A stretch of 20,357 bases of DNA from a virus. Position 1 is the first letter of the stretch. Every line of letters starts with the position of its first letter. The notes under the pieces are model-generated. The model saw only the letters and a list, made by a program, of their open reading frames with translations. It searched no databases and was not told the DNA's origin. Shown in pieces: positions 1 to 6,295 of the stretch. Where the stretch lies: positions 1-20,357 of IMG/VR virus record IMGVR_UViG_3300020034_000076. The stretch is one strand, 5' to 3'. Made by a program: the position numbers and the translations under genes.

Positions 1-84
1 CTCAAAAATATCCCCGCGGGGCATTTTCCCACAAAGTTTTCACTTTTTGCTCGGGGAAACTAGGCGGAAAGGAGCTGTAACCAT
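1..84. other. Leader ahead of packaging genes, with 10-bp palindrome
   Basis: This is the only sizeable non-coding stretch in the window. It holds a perfect palindrome CCCCGCGGGG at 12-21, flanked by an A-run at 4-8 and a T-run at 24-27, then T-rich sequence, and finally the ribosome-binding site AAAGGAGC (68-75) of the first gene. A GC palindrome with T-rich flank directly before packaging genes could be a terminator for an upstream operon or part of a cos or terminase-recognition site. The sequence alone cannot separate these, and I see no convincing -35/-10 pair. Confidence 0.35.
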
Positions 85-396
85 ATGAGTTCTAAGCAAA
101 GGCCGGCGACAACTCCTGAGGCCCGCGAGAACCAGCTTGCTGCAGCGGCCTACGCACTGGCTGAGAAGCAACTTTTGGAGGGTACAGCCTCTGCTCAGGT
201 CATCAGCCACTTTCTGAAGTCAGGTTCATCGCGAGAGAAGCTGGAATTGGAGCGACTGCGTCGTGAGAACGAACTTCTGAAAGCCAAGTCGGATGCAATG
301 GCTTCGGCTCAGGAAGTTGCGGAGCTCTACACGAATGCTCTGGACGCGATGCGGTCCTACAAGGGCATGACTCCGGAGGAGGCCTTCGATGATTAG
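85..396 (+). CDS. Small coiled-coil phage protein, possible small terminase-type DNA-packaging protein
   Basis: A 103-residue charged helical protein. The N-terminal TTPEARENQ and the stretch AEKQLLEGTASAQVISHFLK (residues 27-46) recur, as I remember them, in a conserved family of small phage proteins found beside HNH endonucleases at the start of packaging modules. Residues 48-75 are rich in E, K, R and L with heptad-like spacing and probably form a coiled coil. No enzymatic motif is visible. The ATG at 85 follows AAAGGAGC with good spacing, and the stop overlaps the HNH gene by 8 bases, suggesting translational coupling. Position, size and coiled coil fit a small terminase subunit, but this family is often left as hypothetical and a helix-turn-helix is not obvious. 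Certain as a gene, tentative as to role. Confidence 0.85.
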   Translation: MSSKQRPATTPEARENQLAAAAYALAEKQLLEGTASAQVISHFLKSGSSREKLELERLRRENELLKAKSDAMASAQEVAELYTNALDAMRSYKGMTPEEAFDD

Positions 397-796
397 GACT
401 TATTCTGATCTGAGACGGCTAGCGACTTTTGAAGATCGGTTTCACTACTTGTCACTCAAGGGCACTGTCGGACAATCGACCTTTGGGTTCGATCGCTACA
501 TCAACCAACGTTTCTACACGTCGAAGCAGTGGCGAGACATTCGTCATGAGATCATCGTGCGGGACAACGGTTGCGATCTGGCGTCAGATGGACACGAGGT
601 TGTCAGTCGACTTATCATCCATCATCTGAATCCGATGGCAGCGATCGATATTACGAGCGGGGGCTCGGGCATCCTCGATCCAGAGTTCTTGATCACAACA
701 ACACACCAAACCCACAACGCCATTCACTATGGCGACGAAAGTCTCCTCGCGCGCCCGCGCTTAGAAAGACGTCCAGGAGACACGAAGATGTGGTAA
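389..796 (+). CDS. HNH endonuclease
   Basis: A 135-residue protein with the HNH (beta-beta-alpha metal) nuclease signature. CDLA begins at residue 62, the HH pair is residues 78-79 in IIHHLNPM, and N110 and H113 lie in THNAIHYGD. The paired histidine and the distal N-x-x-H are the expected catalytic and metal-binding positions. HNH proteins encoded next to terminases are known to be needed for cos cleavage in several HK97-like phages. That role is inferred here from position, and a free-standing homing nuclease is the alternative. The ATG overlaps the previous gene by 8 bases and follows GGAGGA at 375-380. The upstream half (FYTSKQWRDIRHEIIVRDNG) matches the usual HNH lead-in. Confidence 0.9.
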   Translation: MIRTYSDLRRLATFEDRFHYLSLKGTVGQSTFGFDRYINQRFYTSKQWRDIRHEIIVRDNGCDLASDGHEVVSRLIIHHLNPMAAIDITSGGSGILDPEFLITTTHQTHNAIHYGDESLLARPRLERRPGDTKMW

Positions 797-815
797 TCGA
801 AAGGAGAGCAAGCGT

Positions 816-1607
816 ATGACGAATTCTCAGAACGGATGGCCGGCCAGTTCCGACCCGAAGCAGATCGATGTCGTCTCGTTCAAGGTCGGCTCCGTGTCGT
901 TCCCGAACGGTGTCAAGGCCGGCGACGTCCACACGGTCCTAAACTACGTCGCGACTCAGTTCGGCAAGACTGTCGAGAAGCTGATGTCACCAGGATGTTG
1001 GGGCTACGACTACAAGAAGATCGACGGCAGCAACAGTCTGAGCAACCACTCGTCAGGTACCGCGATCGATCTCAACGCTCCGCACCATCCGATGGGTTCG
1101 AGCGGAACGTTCGGCACCAAGGCGAAGACCGCCATCCACAAGATCATCGCTGATTGCGATGGAGTCGTCAAGTGGGGCGGAGACTACACCGGTCGTAAGG
1201 ATGAGATGCACTTCGAGATCGTCGGCAACGCTGCTGCGGTCAAGAAGCTCGCCGATAAACTCGGTGGTAGCACGTCGACTCCGCCGGCGTCGAACAAGTT
1301 GCTCGTCGATGGGGTGCTCGGTAAGAATACGATCACTCGTTGGCAGCAGGTCATGAAGACTCCGGTTGACGGCGTCATCTCCGACCCGAGCGATCTCGTC
1401 AAGGCTGTTCAGGAAGAACTGAACAAGAAGCTCGACGGTACCGACCTTGTCGTCGACGGCGAAGGTATCAACCAGGACGACAAGATCACCAAGACGGTTA
1501 CGGCTTTGCAGAAGTACCTCGGCACTCCGGTCGATGGCAAGTTGTCTCTTCCGGTTTCCGATGCAGTCAAGGCGCTTCAGACCAAGCTCAACGCCGGCAG
1601 CTTCTAA
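816..1607 (+). CDS. Endolysin: M15-type L,D/D,D-peptidase with two C-terminal repeats
   Basis: A 263-residue predicted peptidoglycan hydrolase. The M15 peptidase core covers about residues 20-150. SNHSSGTAID supplies H78 and D85, and KDEMHFE supplies D129 and H132. The H-x6-D and D-x2-H spacing closely parallels the zinc site of Listeria Ply500 (H80, D87, D130, H133). Two related segments follow, about 162-207 and 211-260, each with a VDG...TPVDG pattern and an ALQ/AVQ helix like peptidoglycan-binding repeats in actinophage endolysins. There is no signal peptide, so release would need a holin, but none is adjacent. The gene sits in the packaging operon, 19 bases after the HNH gene, with GAAAGGAGAG upstream. 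A virion-associated role is possible but unsupported by any structural domain. Confidence 0.9.
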   Translation: MTNSQNGWPASSDPKQIDVVSFKVGSVSFPNGVKAGDVHTVLNYVATQFGKTVEKLMSPGCWGYDYKKIDGSNSLSNHSSGTAIDLNAPHHPMGSSGTFGTKAKTAIHKIIADCDGVVKWGGDYTGRKDEMHFEIVGNAAAVKKLADKLGGSTSTPPASNKLLVDGVLGKNTITRWQQVMKTPVDGVISDPSDLVKAVQEELNKKLDGTDLVVDGEGINQDDKITKTVTALQKYLGTPVDGKLSLPVSDAVKALQTKLNAGSF

Positions 1608-1628
1608 CCGACGAGGTAGGTGTTCCAC

Positions 1629-1997
1629 GTGACTGCTCTATCAATCCTCACCAGTACTAAGAAGGCTCTCGGGCTCGCTGACGAGTACGTTGCATACGAT
1701 CCCGATATCCTGATGTTCATCAATACTGCGTTCTCGACGCTTAACCAGCTGGGCCTAGGTCCTGAAGAGGGTTTTGCAATCGTGGACAAAGAGGCCACGT
1801 GGGATGCCTTCTTCACCGACTTGCGATTGAACGGAATCCAAACCTACGTTTACCTTCGGGTTCGAAATCTGTTTGATCCACCGACGACGTCATATCTCAT
1901 CGAGGCCATGGACAAGCAACGTCAAGAACTAGAAAGTCGGCTCAACCTTGTAAGGGAAGGTGACTCATGGGTGGACCCATTCCTGCCGACACCCTAA
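1629..1997 (+). CDS. Head-tail connector (gp6-like) protein
   Basis: A protein of about 122 residues, mostly helical. The pattern STKKALGL...YDPDILMFINTAF, then LNQLGLGPEEGF, then YVYLRVRNLFDPPTTSYLIEAM matches my memory of gp6-like head-tail connector proteins that form a ring under the portal. I chose GTG at 1629 because GAGGT (1613-1617) lies 11 bases upstream. The GTG at 1620 has only 2 bases of spacing, although it extends the frame by three codons. The 3' end overlaps the next gene by 31 bases. It is encoded before the terminase and portal rather than after the capsid gene, a shuffled order compared with HK97. The family call is good and the exact start moderately sure. Confidence 0.8.
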   Translation: MTALSILTSTKKALGLADEYVAYDPDILMFINTAFSTLNQLGLGPEEGFAIVDKEATWDAFFTDLRLNGIQTYVYLRVRNLFDPPTTSYLIEAMDKQRQELESRLNLVREGDSWVDPFLPTP

Positions 1998-2884
1998 CCC
2001 ACCATGGAGTTAAGGGTCAGAAGTGGGGCGTTCGTCGTGCTGACAAAAAGTTCGAACGGAAAGCAAATTCCCTGCGTAACGTCATCAAGATCAACAATGT
2101 TGCGGCTGCATATTCCAACGAGCACGATCTAGATCGAATCAACAACAAACCCGAATACAAGAATGAAGATTTCCGGCAACCGTCGGCTCTTCGGACCAAG
2201 TACTACGCAGAACATGCTGCAGCCTTCGGGAACGCGTTGGAAAAAGCAGCTAAAGGATTGGGTACGAATGCCTCAGGCACCAAGAGGTATACGGTCCTTG
2301 TCCATGATGACGGCAGTTGGGTAGTTGCAACAACCGATGTCAAACACGATGACGTCGTCGCAATCATCAAACCGAAGTTCAACAAGACTGGTCATATTGT
2401 CGGACTGATGGTGGTCCACAACAGCATGGCTCAAGGCGAAGAGATGGTTGAGGACATCCTCGCGCATTTCGGCGTCAAGGGCATGCACTGGGGCCGGCGT
2501 AATAAGTCTTCTGAAGTCGAAATTAGCGCTAAGCCGGGACGATCTCTCAAGACTTCTGGCGGTCACGCTCATCCGGCCTCAGAAGACGCACATCGCGTCG
2601 CTACTTCTAAGCAGATTGCGAAGAAGAGTAGTACCGATGCACTCTCCACTAAGCAACTCCAAGAGATGGTCACTCGGATGAATTTGGAGCAGCAATACAA
2701 CAAGCTCCGTCCACCGACTAAAGCTGAAGCGGCTACAAGTTTCCTTACTAAGGCTCTAGTCGAGGTCGGGAAACAGCAAATCAACAAGGCAGTTAGCGAT
2801 GGTGCGGCAAAACTAGTCGGTGCGGCAATCAAGAAGGTCGCGAAAGCCGCTGTTAAAACCGCAGTCACCGAAGCTGTAGCATAA
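1967..2884 (+). CDS. Phage protein with two GVKGMKWG-type motifs; putative virion protein
   Basis: A 305-residue protein of unknown function. A motif HHGVKGQKWGVRR lies at residues 12-24 and a second copy, HFGVKGMHWGRR, at 167-178. Between them is a mixed alpha/beta region containing YTVLVHDDGSWVVA. After the second copy come a polar linker and a helix LSTKQLQEMVTRMNLEQQY, which also recurs in such phage proteins. The last 40 residues are Ala/Lys/Val-rich and amphipathic. Proteins with this motif are common in phage head modules, but I know of no proven function. The ATG follows GGAAGGTGACTC. An in-frame ATG at 2444 (residue 160), seven bases after AAGG, would give a 146-residue C-terminal protein starting just before the second motif. 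The gene may therefore be a fusion or a two-product gene. Confidence 0.85.
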   Translation: MGGPIPADTLTHHGVKGQKWGVRRADKKFERKANSLRNVIKINNVAAAYSNEHDLDRINNKPEYKNEDFRQPSALRTKYYAEHAAAFGNALEKAAKGLGTNASGTKRYTVLVHDDGSWVVATTDVKHDDVVAIIKPKFNKTGHIVGLMVVHNSMAQGEEMVEDILAHFGVKGMHWGRRNKSSEVEISAKPGRSLKTSGGHAHPASEDAHRVATSKQIAKKSSTDALSTKQLQEMVTRMNLEQQYNKLRPPTKAEAATSFLTKALVEVGKQQINKAVSDGAAKLVGAAIKKVAKAAVKTAVTEAVA

Positions 2885-2900
2885 GAAGGGAGGGTTGGCG

Positions 2901-4643
2901 ATGACGTTATCAAACAGAGCGACACCGATCTACTATGGTCAGTTTCGTGACGCGGTAATCCGTGGTGAGATTCCTGTAAACCGGGAAATCGCGATGGAGA
3001 TGAACCGCATTGATGCGCTCATCGCCAACCCGAACATCTACTACGACGATCAAGCTGTCGAAGGCTTTGTTCGTTACTGTGAGCACGAACTTACGCTGAC
3101 GGATGGCAGCGACATGCATCTTCTTCCCACATTCAAGTTGTGGGCGGAGCAGATTTTCGGTTGGTACTACTTCGTAGACCGCCAGATCTATCAACCATCC
3201 AAAGACAATCACGGTGGACATTACGTCACCAAGACAATCAAGAAGCGGTTGACTGTCAAGCAGTATCTGATTGTCGCTCGAGGCGCAGCCAAGTCCATGT
3301 ATGCCGAATGCATCCAGAGTTACTTCTTGAATGTAGACACGGCCACTACACATCAGATCACAACTGCTCCTACGATGAAACAAGCCGACGAAGTCATGTC
3401 GCCATTCAGAACTGCCGTCACAAGAGCTCGTGGTCCGCTCTTCAAGTTCTTGACTGCCGGCTCACTGCAGAACACAACTGGATCTAGAGCCAATCGGCCT
3501 CAGTTGGCGTCGACTAAGAAGGGTATCGAGAACTTCCTGACCGGATCTCTACTTGAAGTTCGTCCTATGACGATCGCCAAGCTTCAGGGGCTCCGTCCGA
3601 AGATCTCTACCATCGACGAATGGTTGTCGGGGGACATTCGAGAAGACGTTGTTGGCGCAGTTGAGCAAGGTGCGTCAAAGATGGAGGATTACTTGATCGT
3701 TGCCATCAGTTCCGAAGGGACTGTCCGTAACGGTTCAGGTGATACCATCAAAATGGAACTAGCAACCATCCTCCGCGGAGAGTACAAGGCTCCGCACATT
3801 TCGATCTGGCATTACAAGCTAGACGAGATCGAGGAGGTTGCTGATCCAGCGATGTGGCCGAAGGCTCAGCCGAACATTGGGCTGACTGTTAGCTACGAAA
3901 CTTACCAACTCGATGTGGAGCGTGCTGAGAAAGCACCAGCGTCTAGGAACGACATCCTCGCTAAGAGGTTCGGCATTCCGATGGAAGGCTACACCTACTT
4001 CTTTACATACGAAGACACTCTACCGCACAACCGTAGAGATTTCTGGCAGATGCCGTGTTCGCTAGGAGCTGACCTTTCACAAGGTGACGACTTCTGTGCG
4101 TTCACGTTCCTCTTCCCATTGAAGTACGGTTTCGGAGTGAAGACTCGAAGCTACATCACGTCATTGACTTTGTCGAAGTTGCCTAGCGCAATGCGACAGA
4201 AGTACGACGAGTTCCTTCGTGAGAATAGTCTGCACGTTCTCGAGGGAACGATCCTCGACATGATGGAGGTCTACGACGATCTCGAGCATCATATCGAGGA
4301 GAAAAAGTACGATGTTCGTACACTTGGATTCGACCCCTACAATGCCAAAGAATTCGTTGCTCGCTACGAGATGGAGAACGGACCATTCGGCGTACTCAAG
4401 GTGATCCAGGGCGCTAAGACCGAATCAGTTCCGCTAGGTGAGCTCAAGAAGTTGAGTGAAGAACGACTACTCTTCTTCGACGAGGCTCTCATGACCTTCG
4501 CGATGGGTAATGCCATTACCATGGAGGACACTAACGGGAACCGTAAGCTTCTAAAGAAACGTCAGGATGAGAAGATCGACAACGTGTCCGCTTTGATGGA
4601 CGCCTACGTCGCATACAAAGCAAACAAGGAGGCGTTCGAATGA
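2901..4643 (+). CDS. terL: Terminase large subunit
   Basis: The ATP-driven DNA-packaging motor and headful- or cos-cutting nuclease, 580 residues. The Walker A-like loop is RGAAKS at about residues 127-132. The Walker B region KISTIDEW places D239 and E240 as the acidic pair. The C-terminal RNase H-like nuclease shows the expected acidic residues: D391 in LGADLSQGDD, D478 in TLGFDPYN, and D560 or D567 in KIDNVSALMDAY. The length is normal for the HK97-like terminase family. ATG at 2901 is preferred over TTG at 2895 because AAGGGAGGG (2886-2894) lies six bases before it. The stop overlaps the next start as ATGA. It is flanked by two genes carrying the same unusual W-G motif. Confidence 0.95.
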   Translation: MTLSNRATPIYYGQFRDAVIRGEIPVNREIAMEMNRIDALIANPNIYYDDQAVEGFVRYCEHELTLTDGSDMHLLPTFKLWAEQIFGWYYFVDRQIYQPSKDNHGGHYVTKTIKKRLTVKQYLIVARGAAKSMYAECIQSYFLNVDTATTHQITTAPTMKQADEVMSPFRTAVTRARGPLFKFLTAGSLQNTTGSRANRPQLASTKKGIENFLTGSLLEVRPMTIAKLQGLRPKISTIDEWLSGDIREDVVGAVEQGASKMEDYLIVAISSEGTVRNGSGDTIKMELATILRGEYKAPHISIWHYKLDEIEEVADPAMWPKAQPNIGLTVSYETYQLDVERAEKAPASRNDILAKRFGIPMEGYTYFFTYEDTLPHNRRDFWQMPCSLGADLSQGDDFCAFTFLFPLKYGFGVKTRSYITSLTLSKLPSAMRQKYDEFLRENSLHVLEGTILDMMEVYDDLEHHIEEKKYDVRTLGFDPYNAKEFVARYEMENGPFGVLKVIQGAKTESVPLGELKKLSEERLLFFDEALMTFAMGNAITMEDTNGNRKLLKKRQDEKIDNVSALMDAYVAYKANKEAFE

Positions 4644-4999
4644 CAATGATCACCGGACACGAGAAGCCCGATCTGGCAGACATCGAGCATTTCGGTGTAG
4701 CAGGAATGAAGTGGGGCGTTCGTCGAGGTAAGAGCACTACCGGTTTGAGCCGGTTCAGTGGGGCCAAGGTTCAAGCCAATGACCGGGCTGTTCGCGCGCG
4801 CACGCGCGTAAAGGGCAGCGTCGTCGGTAAGATCCCCGGCGTGAAGAAGCACGAGGATAAGCAGATCGCTAAACTCGCAGCTTCGACCGCTCGCATCAAC
4901 GCTGGCCACAAGAAGGTTCAGGATATTCTGAACATCCACAGCACCGTGGGTATCTCCGATCTTCTGTTCACCAAGACCCCAAATCCCAAGAAGAAGTAA
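4640..4999 (+). CDS. Small basic protein with GVAGMKWGVRR motif; putative virion protein
   Basis: A 119-residue, strongly basic protein. The motif HFGVAGMKWGVRR sits at residues 17-29, the same distance from the N-terminus as in the 1967-2884 product. The rest is rich in Lys, Arg and Ala, with a helical middle (KLAASTARINAGHKKVQDIL) and a lysine-rich end. No catalytic signature is seen. It is coupled to the terminase by a 4-base ATGA overlap and has AAGGAGG seven bases before its ATG. Position between terminase and portal suggests a head-associated protein, perhaps packaged with or bound to DNA given its charge. This is inference. Confident as a gene, function unknown. Confidence 0.85.
   Translation: MTMITGHEKPDLADIEHFGVAGMKWGVRRGKSTTGLSRFSGAKVQANDRAVRARTRVKGSVVGKIPGVKKHEDKQIAKLAASTARINAGHKKVQDILNIHSTVGISDLLFTKTPNPKKK
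4793..4810. other. 18-base alternating purine-pyrimidine tract
   Basis: The bases alternate pyrimidine and purine without a break through CGCGCGCGCACGCGCGTA, inside codons for the Arg-rich part (VRARTRVK) of the small basic protein. Such tracts can adopt Z-DNA in vitro. Nothing else suggests a function here, and Arg/Val/Thr codon choice may be enough to explain it. Confidence 0.4.
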
Positions 5000-5035
5000 C
5001 CGAGCCCTCTCGACTAGACAGAAAGGAGGTGACTC

Positions 5036-6295
5036 ATGGGGAAAATCGCAACTCAGTTGAAGCACGCGTGGAACGCATTCACGAATCAGGATCTCAGTCA
5101 GCGTATTCATACGTTTGGTGGTGGCGCTAGTTATGGCGGCCGCTCTGATCGACTGCGGTTCTCATATTCCAACGAGCGTTCCATCATCGCCTCAATCTAT
5201 ACGCGTCTTGGGATTGACGTGGCCGCGGTCGAACTCAGACACGTTCGTTTGGATGACGAAGATCAGTATGTCGAGACGATCGATGACGGTCTAAACCAAT
5301 GCATTACGGTAGAAGCCAACATCGACCAAGGTGGAACTGCTTTCCGCCAAGATATTGCGATGACTCTCTTCGACAAGGGCGTTGTTGCGATCGTTCCAGT
5401 GGATACGACGTTGAATCCTTCGATCTCAGGTTCCTACGACATCAACACGATGCGCGTTGGCGAGATCGTTGCGTGGTACCCACGACACGTTCGTGTCAAT
5501 CTGTACAACGACGTCAAAGGCGTTCGTGAGGAGCTCACTCTCGAGAAGAAGTATGTCGCGATTGTGGAGAACCCTCTGTACTCAGTGATGAACGAGCCGA
5601 ACTCAACTCTGCGACGATTAATCCATAAGCTCAACCTCTTGGATGTCGTCGATGAACAGTCAAGCTCGGGCAAACTCGATCTACTTCTCCAACTTCCATT
5701 CGTTGTTAAGTCCGAGGCCCGTCGGGATCAGGCAAAGCAGCGATTGACTGACATTGAGTTCCAGCTTCAAGGCAGCAAGCACGGCATCGCCTATGTGGAC
5801 GCTACCGAGAAGATCACTCAGCTGAACCGACCGGTCGAGAATGGTCTACTCGCTCAGATCACCACGTTGACTACTTTGCTCTATAGCCAACTAGGTCTGA
5901 CTGATGAGATCATGAATGGCACGGCCGATGAAGCCACCATGCTGAACTACATGAATCGTACAATCATGCCGATTACCGAAGCGATCGTCGAAGCCATGAA
6001 GCGAACCTTCCTGACTAAGACTGCTCGATCGCAGAAGCAATCGATAGCGTCCTTCTACGATCCGTTCAAGTTTGTGCCGATTGCTCAGATCGCGGACATC
6101 GCGGACAAGTTCAGTCGTAACAAGATCCTTTCTGCCAACGAACTACGGGCCAAGATCGGCGTTAAGCCTTCTAAGGATCCGGAAGCCAGTAAACTGGTAA
6201 ACAGCAACATGCCGCAACCGGGTCCGTCGGATCCGAACCAAGCACCACCAACACAAACGGAAGGAGACGGTCAAAATGGGAGTAACCAAGGCTGA
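5036..6295 (+). CDS. Portal protein (HK97-type)
   Basis: A 419-residue protein forming the dodecameric ring at the unique capsid vertex through which DNA is packaged and to which the tail is joined. Family features include an N-terminal region after a Gly-rich segment, the membrane-facing wing-like beta region (WYPRHVRVNLYN...), and the long stem and crown helices near TTLTTLLYSQLGLTDEIMNG followed by the conserved MNRTIMPI and IADKFSRNKILSANELRAKIG segments. The last 30 residues are Pro/Gln/Gly-rich and disordered. The ATG follows AAAGGAGGTGACTC, nearly the same initiation region as at 1958-1971. The 3' end overlaps the capsid gene by 20 bases. No MuF-like gene is encoded after it. Confidence 0.93.
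   Translation: MGKIATQLKHAWNAFTNQDLSQRIHTFGGGASYGGRSDRLRFSYSNERSIIASIYTRLGIDVAAVELRHVRLDDEDQYVETIDDGLNQCITVEANIDQGGTAFRQDIAMTLFDKGVVAIVPVDTTLNPSISGSYDINTMRVGEIVAWYPRHVRVNLYNDVKGVREELTLEKKYVAIVENPLYSVMNEPNSTLRRLIHKLNLLDVVDEQSSSGKLDLLLQLPFVVKSEARRDQAKQRLTDIEFQLQGSKHGIAYVDATEKITQLNRPVENGLLAQITTLTTLLYSQLGLTDEIMNGTADEATMLNYMNRTIMPITEAIVEAMKRTFLTKTARSQKQSIASFYDPFKFVPIAQIADIADKFSRNKILSANELRAKIGVKPSKDPEASKLVNSNMPQPGPSDPNQAPPTQTEGDGQNGSNQG

Noticed and set aside
1053-1628. 191-codon - strand frame opposite the endolysin
   Set aside because: The + strand frame has clear M15 catalytic residues and a ribosome-binding site. The reverse frame is a by-product of GC-biased codons, and so is the 190-codon reverse frame at 7002-7574 opposite the capsid gene.
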